Below are positions 25,204 to 33,987 of a stretch of 64,000 bases of DNA, one piece after another. The notes beneath the pieces were generated by a model. It did no database searches. It was not told the DNA's origin and saw only the letters and a program-made list of their open reading frames with translations. A program made the translations under genes and the position numbers. The stretch's first letter is position 1, and each line of letters begins with the position of its first letter. This DNA comes from Trebonia sp963737285 (lineage in GTDB: Bacteria > Actinomycetota > Actinomycetes > Streptosporangiales > Streptosporangiaceae), in assembly GCA_963737285.1 (NCBI GenBank), contig CAVTRT010000003.1, positions 4,671,475 through 4,735,474 on the forward strand. The letters are read 5' to 3'.

Positions 25204-26792
25204 TTATGTGAAGAAAGAAGCTGATAGCTTGGGCGTTTTCGGAGATCCCTTTTCTGCGCGTTCCATTTGATGAAGTCCTCCAGGATTGAGCCGACCTTTG
25301 ACGGGGTCGTCGTTGTAATTGCCCCAATTCCAGCCGATCTTGGCTTCCCACGGCACGTTGTAAAGACGGCCGTTTGGGGCGACGAGGGGAAGCCGAAGAA
25401 GCTCCAGGGCTTGCTCCAGGATGGCGTTCTCGTCGTCGGTTTCGCGATACTGGAAGGTGATGGAATCGTAGGTCTGCGCGAGAAGCTGGACTTGCGGCAT
25501 ATGCTTCCAGACGCGCCACAGACAGAGATTAGTGCGGTCTGCAGTTGTGGATTGTGGTAGGTCTGCGATTGCTTCTCGCAGAGTCGTGTCGTCGTCGGGA
25601 CGGCCGAAGAAGTGGCGTTCCCGACCGAACGGGGTCGTCAAGAGGTGTGTTGTTTGAAGCTGCTCTGCGGTCCATTGCCACCATCGGGGAATGCAGGGAT
25701 AGGCTGCGGAGGGGCCACGACAATACCGGCTTTGAAAATCTTCCATTATCTTAAGCGGGAGTTTGAGGGCACGGGAGGCGGTCCAGGCGGTGCCCATGTA
25801 GTTTGAAAGATGAGATCCTCGCTTTGCCATGTCGCGGTAAGTGAAGTCGCGGTAGAAGATGGTATCAGCGATCTTACGATTGTATAGTTTGTTGTCAGTC
25901 CAGCCCAGCTCAGGCCATATCCTAGTTGCGTTGGTTGTGTGAAGGTCGCCGGACTCGCAAGCATCCAGAAAGGTCCAATCGTCAAAGAGGCAGCCGCAGA
26001 AGAAGCCAACGTCTCTCGCCTCGACTTGTTCCGCGTCGATTACAGCGATTTTGTAGCCTGGATCGGAAACGAAGACATATCGTAGGCTTGGAGCAATATT
26101 TTGAGCGTTCCCTCCGGTCCCGAAAGCGTTTGACGAACTACTGGGTCGTCCGGTCTCAGTTCCTGCGATATTATAACTCGTCCGGAATCTTCCGTCAGCG
26201 TCAATTTCAGTGTCGAAGACTTCCTGTTGCTTAGATAGATCACGGATAGTGAGGATACAGGCGATGAAAGGTCGAGCGTAGAGATATCTGTCATAGAGTT
26301 TCTCCAGAGCTTCGCGGTTCATAGAGAGCTTGCGAATGCCTTTTTGAGATTGCCATAGCTCCGGAAGCTTCATTGTACCGTAGAAGAAGTCTTGAAGCTG
26401 TTTTGAGGATCGGGCATTCAGGGATTTGGACCATAGCGCGAAGGAGAGCTGGTTCAGGATTTGTTGGAGGTGGAGGATTTGTTTTTCAAGGCCAGCCGAG
26501 GCTTCTCGCCGCGCTTGCTGATCAATGGCGAAGCCGCGAAGCATCAAGTCGAGATAGGGTGCTTGCAGGGCACGCTTCGAACGAGTAGATCCGCGCCGCG
26601 TTCGGTCTTCCTGCAAGAAGGGGCTCCTCGGCGTGACGGATTTCGACGGTCAAGCAATTGTCGAGACCGCAGTAGACTTGATGCTGGACATCAGCAGCCA
26701 AAGGGAGGTCGGGACGGAGGTCAGCGGTCTGGACGATTGGCATGGCGACCGCGCGGTTTTGGAATTTCCAGATCTTTGAACCATTGATCCAT
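25204..26792 (-). CDS. Family A DNA polymerase (with only the last exonuclease motif)
   Basis: About 530 residues after bridging indels near 26750 and 26615. Pol motif A: IAVIDAEQVEARDVG (catalytic Asp kept); motif B: RDMAKRGSHLSNYMG; motif C: QTYDSITF, where the usual HDE is YDS but the Asp remains. Near the N-terminus QVYCGLDNCLTVEI matches exonuclease motif III (Y-x3-D). Exo I and II are not here but in the uracil-glycosylase fusion at 27701-28899. ATG 26792 overlaps the preceding stop (TAATG), which fixes the start. Replicates the phage genome; the C-terminal 25 residues may be altered by a further indel. Confidence 0.85.
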
Positions 26793-27146
26793 TATGATAG
26801 TCCAGCTGCGCATCGTGACTTGCGTGGACAACGTGGAGTGTGATGGCCGATCCTGATGCCGCGCCGGTAGGCTTTCATATACCTGCGCATGTAGAGGTTG
26901 TTGATCTTCAATGGTTTTTGTATGACATTGTCTAGTCCCTTCACCTGAGCGTTTGGTGTTACGTCCCATTTCGGTAATTTTTGAAGCCTTTCTTCGATCT
27001 TTTCACAGAAGTCTTCAGAGAGAGTTGCAAGTATTGTGCAAGATCGTTTTTGTCACTCTCGGTGGTTCCGTTGAGATTGAAGAAAGACGATGCTCTGCTA
27101 GTTCATAACATTCAGGTCGTAGGCCATTTTGGTCCGTTTTGATCAT
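26792..27146 (-). CDS. Hypothetical protein between exonuclease and polymerase genes (frameshifted)
   Basis: About 118 residues: MIKTDQNGLRPECYELAEHR, then after a shift near 27025 LATLSEDFCEKIEERLQKLP, LDNVIQKPLKINNLYMRRYM and a basic end (RRGIRIGHHTPRCPRKSR). Helical and basic. Its stop overlaps the polymerase start (TAATG). No family recognised. Basic character would allow DNA binding. Confidence 0.4.
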
Positions 27147-27200
27147 CCATAGAGCGCTGACGGATTGAATTTTGTGAGCAATTCAAGGGAACAGGCAATT

Positions 27201-27332
27201 TCAAGAATGGAAAATTTCCTTTTTCAACTTTTTACATTGATCTAAGACTGCGCAGTTCGAGAGGGCGACTCCTGAAATCTTCAAGGTCATTGTTGCCGCA
27301 TTGATCCCGCCGTTAAAAAAGTGACGTTGCAT
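27201..27332 (-). CDS. Very small hypothetical ORF
   Basis: 43 residues (MQRHFFNGGINAATMTLKIS to KKLKKEIFHS). In the same frame a short stretch starting at ATG 27371 (MKYQFQKTKIF), which overlaps the previous gene by ATGA, ends in TAA 12 nt before; the two may be one gene with an in-frame stop. Weak evidence: only operon spacing. Confidence 0.25.
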   Translation of the reverse strand: MQRHFFNGGINAATMTLKISGVALSNCAVLDQCKKLKKEIFHS

Positions 27333-27367
27333 TAATTAGAAGATTTTCGTTTTCTGGAACTGGTACT

Positions 27368-27517
27368 TCATATTATCTTACTTACAATTGCATCAGCGAC
27401 TGCTTTACTTGGGCCATCTGGTAGCCAAGACGAGGAGTAGTCAGAGATAAGCGACCAAATCCTGTTCCTGTGGGCTTGCCATCCAGCGACGAAGATGTTG
27501 TATTCATCTTGGGTCAT
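27368..27517 (-). CDS. Very small hypothetical protein
   Basis: 49 residues: MTQDEYNIFVAGWQAHRNRI, then WSLISDYSSSWLPDGPSK and an Ala/Val/Ile end. Start and stop both overlap neighbours by ATGA, which is good support for a real gene. Function unknown. Confidence 0.5.
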   Translation of the reverse strand: MTQDEYNIFVAGWQAHRNRIWSLISDYSSSWLPDGPSKAVADAIVSKII

Positions 27518-27708
27518 TTTGGCTCGTCTGAAATGGCATCGTTGACCAGTGTCATCAAGGAGGTTGGTAGCCGCAGGTGCAGTAGAAGGAAGAGAGTCTC
27601 GTTGTTGATCAGATGTACGGGCATATTTTTTGTTGCTTTCAACATCGACCAGGACCGTCTAGGCAGAATTTGTAGCAGGAGTGAGATCGTTTGAAGTTCG
27701 TTACTCAT
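27514..27708 (-). CDS. Small Leu-rich protein
   Basis: 64 residues starting MSNELQTISLLLQILPRRSW, with further Leu-rich helices (NNETLFLLLHLRLPTSLMTL). ATG 27708 lies just inside the end of the glycosylase-exonuclease gene; its stop overlaps the next start. An amphipathic protein-interaction role is possible. No family recognised. Confidence 0.45.
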   Translation of the reverse strand: MSNELQTISLLLQILPRRSWSMLKATKNMPVHLINNETLFLLLHLRLPTSLMTLVNDAISDEPK

Positions 27709-28899
27709 CTCTCTTCTCCGAGTCATTCTTGTGGCGACGCATCAGCTTCCAGCTGGACTCATCCGTGTAAATTGAGCCGAGGAAGCCGAGGCTTTTTTGC
27801 ATTTCTGGAAACAAGCTGTGATGGGCGAGCATGGTATCTTCTAGGACTGCCCGCGGCGCCGCGCCCATGCGGAGCCAGTATTGAAGATCGTACATTCCAT
27901 TTTGGAAAAGCTTCGGAATTGGGCTGGCGAGGAGACGGAAACAGCAGTTCCAGAAGTGGAGTTCTTCATTGTGGCCCCAATAGGAAGGACGGGGTTGGCC
28001 GTCTCGATGCGGCCAAATATAGCGATAGGACTTCTCCGATCTTGACGCGGTGTGGGCCGACCATGCAGACGATTCCATTGGAAGGACTCGTTGCAAAGCC
28101 AACCGTGTCGATCAGTCCGGCGGTCGTCTCAAGGTCGTTCGCGAGCCATTGAGGAGGTTGAGCGAGAGTTTGCTCAGTCCAGTCCGACCATTCCTCGATT
28201 GTGGGACTGACAAGGATCTCCCGGCGCGGGCGACGAATCTCTGGGAAGCTGGACTCCCGGAAAGCCTTCATCAGATCGGCGACTACGATCGGCCGCCACG
28301 ACCATTGGTAGAGGACTCCGGCAGGGTGATAGGTCGGGAGGATCTTCTGGTTCAACAAACCAAAGCTGTTGCTGGAAGTTGCAGTCCCACGGATACTGCT
28401 GATGTTGGTTGTTCTGAGAAGAGCCCAACAAGCAGTGTTGCCCATCGCTACGACTAGGTTCGGCTTGCTTTCGATGATTTCTTCGTTGAGACGATCGAGT
28501 TCTGGAAAGAACTCCGGTCGGAGATACTTAGCTTGTTTGATAGCGGGAAGGTCGTAGCTGGAAGGAAGATCTTTCTTTTGGGACACAGAGGGCCTCGATC
28601 TTGTTGTCTGGCGGTCGAAAATTGAAGACGTTGGTAAAGGAGATAGAGGCTGCTTCGAGCCAAGCGTCACGGTGGCCGGTCCAAGCTAGGTCGTATTTGT
28701 GAAGGTCACAGACTCGACTGTGCTCGGCCGGCAAGAGGTCTGGAATGGCCTCGCCAAGCATTCGCCAGAGTTCCTTGCCTGATTCGCCTGCGAAGGGTTT
28801 ACGGATCTTGGCTTCTTGTTCGCCCCAAGCTTCCCCGATCAAGAGCATCTTGGGGCGGTGTGGTCCGCTCCACGCAGAGAATGGAGGCAGCACAGACAT
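27701..28899 (-). CDS. Uracil-DNA glycosylase fused to partial 3'-5' exonuclease (one frameshift)
   Basis: About 399 residues. N-terminal uracil-DNA glycosylase of the family 4/5 type: motif 1 IGEAWGEQEAKIRKPFAGES and motif 2 PTYHPAGVLYQW. A shift in an A-run near 28585 joins the two halves. The C-terminal part is a DEDD exonuclease: ANDLETTAGL (Exo I, DxE), NGMYDLQYWL (Exo II) and LEDTMLAHHSLFPEMQKSLG. It ends soon after SIYTDESSWKL, before any Exo III; that motif is in the polymerase gene. Start ATG 28899 overlaps the methylase stop (TAATG). Likely removes uracil and takes part in proofreading. Confidence 0.8.
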
Positions 28900-30229
28900 T
28901 AAGCAAGCTCCCGGAGAGTCCGGGAGTCCTTGAGGGCTTTCCGGGCCGTTTCGCAATATTCAAAGTCGGACTCGAGACCGACGACGGCTTGCGCCTGAAG
29001 GCTCTCCGCGGCGCGTAGTGCAGATCCAGAACCGCATGTTGGATCGAGGAGGCGGGTATTTTCGTCTACTAGCATCGAAAAGAAATGACGCAATACAGAT
29101 TCTGGCTTGCAGCTGGGATGCAGCCGAGGATCGGACTGAGCTGAGTAGGCATCTGCTTTGACTTGAACGAGGGGGCGGCTTCCGAGGCTTCCGAGCAAGG
29201 CTGTCTCGTAGATGTGGCGGGGAGAATGACGGTAGTCAGCGGCGATCCCGGCGTTGTCGGATTTTATCCAAATCAAAGGAAAGACGGTCCAAGTTAGTTG
29301 AGGGCAGAGCGCTTTGAAGATGGAAAAGGTTTTTTCTTTGAGCTTGTCGGAATACCAAAACATGATATGGGAGCTGACTGACATTATCTTGGAAAGATTG
29401 AGACAGAGGCAGTCGAGCAGATCGAGGTAGGTTTTTTCGGAGTCTTCGTAGATAGAAGGGTGAGCGGCGCGGCCTTGTTGGCCTGAAAAAGGGTTGATGC
29501 CGTAGGGGAAGTCGCAATGGAGAAAATTGAATTTTGGGCCGCTGTAGGCTGGAGCCCATTCCAAGAAATTCTCATGCAAGATAGTTTCAGCGAGGGAGGG
29601 CTAGACGGTTTAAATTGGACTATCGTTGAAGGCGAGAGGGCTTCGGCTTCTTCTGGAGTCGGAAGGGTGAGAAGCTGTTCGAGGGCATTGCCGAGACGGC
29701 GTTGCTCCTGGCGGTCGATGACGTTGTAAGCTTCTCGAACCGTGCCCGCCCCGATGACGCGGGCATTGCCGGCTCCCATCTCGCCGGCCACTTTCAGGTA
29801 GAGTGAGATGGTTCCACCCGTCAGGGAACAGGCCGATGCGGTCTCAGCGGCGGTCCAGTCTGGATCGAGCGAAAGATAAAGGTGGTGGATTTTGTAAACA
29901 GCGCGGACGAGGTCGGGCCATTCCAAGTCGGTTCGTTTGATGTTTTCTTCGAGCTCGATCAGTTGGGCCTCAACCGGGGATAGTTGGTCGAAGCGGCGGA
30001 CTGGAATTGTGGTCCATCCTAGGGCGCGGCAGGCTTCAAGGCGGCGTTCGCCGGCGACCAGCAACAGTCCTAGAACGTCATCTTCTCGAACGACCGGCGC
30101 GTTGATGAGGCCGACTTTACTGATACTGCGTTGAAGATCGGCTGTGTCGAGGGTGCTTCGTTGACGGTCTGACCGAATGACAACGATGGAGTCGATCGAG
30201 ACGTGTTCTAGCTGGTCTGAGATGGGCAT
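28899..30229 (-). CDS. ParB-like/adenine methyltransferase fusion (one frameshift)
   Basis: About 440 residues. N-terminal ParB/Srx-like domain: QRSTLDTADLQRSISKVGLI, then VAGERRLEACRALGWTTIPV, the conserved GERR box, and an HTH part. A shift near 29595 leads into an MT-A70/N6-adenine-type methylase: FNFLHCDFPYGINPF (DPPY-like DFPYG), HIMFWYSDKLKEK, and LLDPTCGSGSALRAAESLQA (SAM-binding loop, here C-terminal). Such ParB-methylase fusions occur in phages and modify DNA, often against host restriction. It is separated from the upstream gene by a strong hairpin. Confidence 0.78.
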
Positions 30230-30259
30230 CAAACTGAGAACTCCAAGGTAAAAGAGATT

Positions 30260-30294
30260 GCCAGGGGAGGCTTTTGCAGGATGCCTCCCCTGGC
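30260..30294 (-). terminator. Strong hairpin between two leftward genes
   Basis: Perfect 12-bp arms GCCAGGGGAGGC / GCCTCCCCTGGC around an 11-nt loop. On the minus strand it is followed by AATCTCTTTT. It lies in the 160-bp gap before the ParB-methylase gene. It could terminate, attenuate, or protect the end of the recombination-gene mRNA. The T-run is short and displaced, so partial termination is most likely. Confidence 0.55.
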
Positions 30295-30391
30295 GAGCCG
30301 ATCACGAGAAGGAGGCTCTTCTCTACCGGCGGACGGGGTTTTTCAGCTAATGCGGCTTTGGACACTCGCCGTCTTGTCCTTCCAATTGAAG

Positions 30392-30881
30392 CTAGCTTCG
30401 ATTGGAACCGAAGACGCGACCGACCTGATTGCCGATCTCGTTAGTGCGTTGATTCAGGTATTGCTGGATTTCGAACTTCACTTGCTGACCTGGCAGCTGG
30501 GAGATCAATTCTTCGTAGTTGCGGCCATCTGGTTCCAGGCCACACGATTTCAAGAACTCGTCAAAGTAGTACCATGACTGGTGCGTGAAGTCGACGGGCG
30601 TAGCGAAGTCGGTCCGAAATTGCTTTTTGGACAGGTCGATTGGAGTTGAAGCTCCGTTGCCATCCTCGATGACGCGTTCCTGGGGAGGAACGGAGTTCCG
30701 GCCATCCCAGCGGTGTGATGTTGATGCGGACCGCAGGGACGGGGTCTGGTGAGATGCTGGGTCGATTGATCTCCTCGAACGAGTAGGATCGGATGATTCC
30801 AGGGTAGAGGTCTGCAGGGAGTGCTTTGGGTTTAGGAGAAAGCCCAGCTGGGCGTTGATAGAGGTGAGAGAAGTCAGGCAT
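30392..30881 (-). CDS. Putative single-strand-binding-type protein (one frameshift)
   Basis: About 162 residues. MPDFSHLYQRPAGLSPKPKA, then RINITPLGWP, a shift near 30710 to NSVPPQERVIEDG, and WYYFDEFLKSCGLEPDGRNY, LPGQQVKFEIQQYLNQRTN. The pattern of a central Trp/Tyr segment followed by a beta strand 'GQQVKFEI' and its place after a RecA-like ATPase suggest a DUF669/SSB-like protein, as in many phage recombination clusters. AAGGAACC precedes ATG 30881. Assignment is tentative. Confidence 0.45.
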
Positions 30882-30921
30882 GATAAGGTTCCTTTGGAAG
30901 AGAAGATTTAGTTAGGTCGAG

Positions 30922-31842
30922 TTAGGTTGGTTTGGTTTGCTGTCCTCCATCTGCTGTTGCTCGAATGTCTCGGAAGTACTCCGCTAGCCCCGTTTCAAGC
31001 GAGTACTCTCGTGGGACTCGAAGGGGCGCGGTGTTGATTAGCTCGACGTTCTCGTCGTTGTTGGTGATGATAGTCCGTTTGACAGACGGCTCGTTGCCGA
31101 CTGACTTGGCGCGGATTGCATGAGAGAAGTATTGGGTGATTGTTGGGGATATCATCGCGCGGCCGAAGACTTGAGGGAAGCCTTTGGCGGTTCTGGTCAT
31201 GGTAGTCTGCCGGCCGCCGCCAGTTGGCTCTTCCATGAATACGATATGGCAGATCAGGATGACGTTGCACTTAATTTCGCTGGACTTCAAAAGTTGCAAG
31301 AAGTCGCCGATTAGCCGATAGGCGGCAGCGTAATCGTTTGTGCTGGAGGCGCCTGCGGCCGGGCCGGTCTCGAGGCGGCCGTTTAAGGAGAGCTGGAAGT
31401 TCATTGCGGCTTCACAAAGACGGCTGAAAGAGTCGATGACGAGAATGTCGGTAGGAAGCCACTTTGAGAGGTTGCCGGGCTTGTCGTCGCCATCACGCCA
31501 GTCGTTTAAGAGCTGATTTATCTTTTGCCAACTATCGCCGCGTGGCACGGCTTTGACGCCGCGGATGTTGAAAGACTCCGTGCAAGTGACGAAGGAAATT
31601 CGGCTGGCTGTTGTCTTGGCCTGTTCAGCTGTCCATAAGCCGGGGCGTTCTCGAAGGTAGATCGAACGGGGGTTGAAAAGGTAGTCTCGGATGATCTCGG
31701 CTTTATTGTCGAGGTCGAGGATTCTAACATTGTAGCCCGCAGCGGCGAGGGAGACGAGGGAGCCGGTCTTGCCTGCCCCGGAATGACCAAGGTATATCAG
31801 TTTAGTGGAAGGGGAGGCGGGGTAGTCGAGGAAGGAGGGCAT
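30922..31842 (-). CDS. RecA-like recombination ATPase (Sak4/AAA_24 type)
   Basis: 306 residues. LIYLGHSGAGKTGSLVSLA is the Walker A loop (GHSGAGKT), VRILDLDNKAEIIRDYL follows, and LPTDILVIDSFSRLCEAA is Walker B. EIKCNVILICHIVFMEE resembles the sensor strand of RecA-fold ATPases. Phage proteins of this kind (Sak4) act with an SSB and an exonuclease in strand annealing or exchange; here both neighbours fit. ATG 31842 lies inside the 3' end of the nuclease gene. Confidence 0.78.
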   Translation of the reverse strand: MPSFLDYPASPSTKLIYLGHSGAGKTGSLVSLAAAGYNVRILDLDNKAEIIRDYLFNPRSIYLRERPGLWTAEQAKTTASRISFVTCTESFNIRGVKAVPRGDSWQKINQLLNDWRDGDDKPGNLSKWLPTDILVIDSFSRLCEAAMNFQLSLNGRLETGPAAGASSTNDYAAAYRLIGDFLQLLKSSEIKCNVILICHIVFMEEPTGGGRQTTMTRTAKGFPQVFGRAMISPTITQYFSHAIRAKSVGNEPSVKRTIITNNDENVELINTAPLRVPREYSLETGLAEYFRDIRATADGGQQTKPT

Positions 31843-32822
31843 CTTGTCAAATGTCCCCTCGGGTTTGAAGTGGGTCCCAGACTCTGACGGTGGAACATTC
31901 CGTGCAACATTTCTTGAGCAGCTTCTGGAGTCTTCTGGCTGCAAACCCCACGGAAGTCGCAGCCGCCGTAGAGGTCGCAAGAGGTTTCGCGTTGAGGCCA
32001 GTAATCCTCGATAGCGCAATGCTCCATTTCGCGGACTGTGAAGGAGAAGCCGCGAAGCCAATCTTCCAGCTGGTAGTCTGATCGTGTGACGAAGCCACGC
32101 TGGAAACGACTGGTAGTCGCGATGGTCTGGCAACCGTCTACGATCAGGCCGGCGGTTGGAGTTTTGTAGACGATACGGCCGCCGAGAATGTAGATGGTGA
32201 ATTGGTTAAAGGGCGTGAACTTGGCGAACCATTCTTAAGACAAGCCGTACTGAGTTGACTTGAAGTCAACCACGTATGGGGTGTCTTGGAATAGGCCGAG
32301 GCGATCGAGATGGCCGCAGATCAAGATGGGCTCGGCGGTCGAGATTGTCTTGAGGTCGGAATCAAAGCGGAATGAAAGCTCGACGGCTGGTTTGCCATTT
32401 GCAAGAACAATCGTCTGGATTGGGTCGTTGGGACCGAACTGATCGAGGTAGAAGATCATACTGCGAAGCAACGTGAATCTGTTCTTGGCAGAATGGTCGG
32501 ACTGCCACGGCGCCCCGTTGCGCCAAGTTGCCTTCAACAAGAACAGGACCGCGCCGCGGAGAGCTTCTTCGTGGTCAGCCCCCGTGGTAAGGTAATGATG
32601 GTAGTGCTCGATTGTCGAATGTGCTAAGATGCCCCAGGTTAGGTGGACGGATTCAAGACGTGGAGCCCATCCCTCGAATATTGAGAGTTGATAATATCTG
32701 GGGCATTTCTTGAACGCGCCGAGCGAGGTGGAGTCGATAGCGAGTTGCAGCGAGGGAAGCTGGGTTGAGAAGGAAGAGTTGGGCGAGTTGGGCGAGTTGG
32801 GCGAGTTGGGCTGGGCTGGCAT
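31797..32822 (-). CDS. PD-(D/E)xK nuclease, Cas4/RecB type, with an in-frame stop
   Basis: About 340 residues. SLGAFKKCPRYYQLSIFEGW gives the first conserved Cys; GILAHSTIEHY is the motif-I helix; ILICGHLDRLGLFQDTPYVV and DFKSTQYG supply the D and D-x-K catalytic residues. A TAA at 32235-32237 interrupts the frame, and the same frame then continues as EWFAKFTPFNQFTIYIL through CDLYGGCDFRGVC, the C-terminal Cys cluster expected of a Cas4-like Fe-S nuclease. The stop may be an error or a true truncation. ATG 32822 is preferred; a GTG at 32861 is possible. Confidence 0.72.
32770..32812 (+). repeat. Nine-bp tandem repeat in the nuclease N-terminus
   Basis: The unit GAGTTGGGC is repeated about four times. 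On the minus strand it encodes Asn-Ser-Pro repeats in a disordered N-terminal segment. In-frame length changes would be tolerated. Confidence 0.8.
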
Positions 32823-32844
32823 TGCAGGAGATCCCTTCCTTGGG

Positions 32845-33423
32845 CTATTCCTCGTTCTCACGATGGTTATACTTGGCGCGGAAGAAGGCTAAGGCGTCTC
32901 GGCGCTCTTGCGACCAGGGAGTTCCTACCAGAACATCTATGATTTCGATGATGCGGGCGGAAGAGGCGCGGTAGCCGTTTTCGTGCTCGATGGTGTCGCC
33001 CCATAGACGGACGGAACCGATTGCGAATTCAGTAGAGGAATGTTCGATTGCACCCAGCAAGGTTTTGTAGGCGTACACTCCCATCTGAGCTTGCACATCG
33101 CCTTCCATGATCTGGTTTGGGAGCCAGATTTTGTTGGTTGCAGTCGAGATCAAGTAGGAATCTTTGATGCGCCAGACGCGGTATGCGGTTAGGTCGAGGA
33201 GTTGAGGGTCGAGTTGCTCGACTTGAAAGGAAGGGGAAGGAGGAGGGTTCAAGAACCCAATCTGGGGGTTCAAGAACCCAATCTGGAACTGTCTTATTAT
33301 TTCTTGCTGGTGGGGGTTCAAGAACCCAATCTGGGACTGTCTTATTATTTCTTGCCGTTGCGTCGTGCAAGAAAGAGCTTCGAGAGCTGTTTGATGAATA
33401 GCACCACAAAATTGACACATCAT
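32845..33423 (-). CDS. Hypothetical protein with Cys pair and QIGFLNP repeats
   Basis: 192 residues from ATG 33423, which overlaps the previous stop (TGATG). The N-terminus CQFCGAIHQTALEALSC is a zinc-finger-like Cys set. Residues 25-60 contain three copies of QIGFLNP encoded by a DNA repeat. The body (LDLTAYRVWRIKDSYLIS, IEHENGYRASSARIIEIIDV) is mixed alpha/beta. Ends overlapping the nuclease start region. Phage proteins with a PHD-like or zinc-ribbon start beside Cas4-type nucleases are common; function unknown. Confidence 0.55.
   Translation of the reverse strand: MMCQFCGAIHQTALEALSCTTQRQEIIRQSQIGFLNPHQQEIIRQFQIGFLNPQIGFLNPPPSPSFQVEQLDPQLLDLTAYRVWRIKDSYLISTATNKIWLPNQIMEGDVQAQMGVYAYKTLLGAIEHSSTEFAIGSVRLWGDTIEHENGYRASSARIIEIIDVLVGTPWSQERRDALAFFRAKYNHRENEE
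33241..33356 (+). repeat. Short interspersed repeats inside a coding region
   Basis: GGGTTCAAGAACCCAATCTG occurs three times (two in tandem, one about 50 bp on) and ACTGTCTTATTATTTCTTGC twice. GGTTCAAGAACC is itself palindromic. The array encodes the QIGFLNP and QEIIRQ repeats of the protein above. Spacing and unit lengths are unlike CRISPR. Confidence 0.75.
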
Positions 33424-33737
33424 CACGCCGGTTCCTTGACTGGAATTGGCAGTCGCGGAGGAGGGGCTTGCTGTGGCTCCTTGGTCGGCGGAATTGGTTC
33501 CTTGAGAGGGATCACCGTATATCGTTTGATTGGCTTGCCGATTTCCATCTTGATACTCCTTGAGGGTGGCTTGAAGTAGCGGGCACGGGGTTTGCATTTT
33601 CCAGATGAATCGGTTAATGTTGGCCCATTCATAGCAACCTTTGGCTTTGGGATAGTACATTTCGAGACTCTATCGTCCCATATTTGTTTGTTGAAGATGC
33701 AGTCACGACATTTGAATCGTGCAATATTGCCGAACAT
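33423..33737 (-). CDS. Small zinc-ribbon-like protein with proline-rich tail
   Basis: 104 residues. FKCRDCIFNKQIWDDRVSKC and a later GKC form a C-x2-C ... C ... C set that could bind zinc. The C-terminal third is Pro/Lys-rich (PLKEPIPPTKEPQQAPPP). Its stop overlaps the next start. No specific family recognised. Confidence 0.55.
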   Translation of the reverse strand: MFGNIARFKCRDCIFNKQIWDDRVSKCTIPKPKVAMNGPTLTDSSGKCKPRARYFKPPSRSIKMEIGKPIKRYTVIPLKEPIPPTKEPQQAPPPRLPIPVKEPA

Positions 33738-33742
33738 GGTGG

Positions 33743-33985
33743 CTAAATTCCGAAATCTGTCGGGTTGATCGGCGCGGTAGGCTTCGCCACTCGAACTGAC
33801 CTCGGCTTAACGCCAGCAGCCTCTGCCGCCTCAAGTCTGGTCCGAAGCTTTCGGATCTCCGCTATAACTTGGTCGAGATGTTGCTGCTGGTAGGACTCCG
33901 GGTCACGGGCCATCAAGTCCTGGAGGGAGTCGAGGCTTGCTTCGGCGAGGGCATCAGAGGTTGGGATGGTGCCGATTGAAGTCAT
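33743..33985 (-). CDS. Small coiled-coil protein with INPTDFGI tail
   Basis: 80 residues. MTSIGTIPTSDALAEASLDS, a helix with heptads (LDQVIAEIRKLRTRLEAAEA), a basic linker and the C-terminal tail APINPTDFGI. The tail is shared, with other codons, by five more phage proteins. Function unknown; the tail may recruit a common partner. Confidence 0.6.
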   Translation of the reverse strand: MTSIGTIPTSDALAEASLDSLQDLMARDPESYQQQHLDQVIAEIRKLRTRLEAAEAAGVKPRSVRVAKPTAPINPTDFGI

Positions 33986-33987
33986 GG

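Noticed and set aside
29560..29620. Programmed frameshift joining ParB and methylase parts
   Set aside because: No slippery heptamer with downstream structure was seen, and similar breaks occur in about forty places including the fungal gene, so an indel error is the simpler reading.
32235..32237. Alternative genetic code with TAA reassigned
   Set aside because: TAA and TGA end many neighbouring genes at the expected places (with TAATG and ATGA overlaps), and only one convincing in-frame TAA was seen.
33241..33356. Possible CRISPR-like repeats
   Set aside because: Only three units, two of them directly adjacent without a spacer, inside a coding frame that translates them as QIGFLNP.
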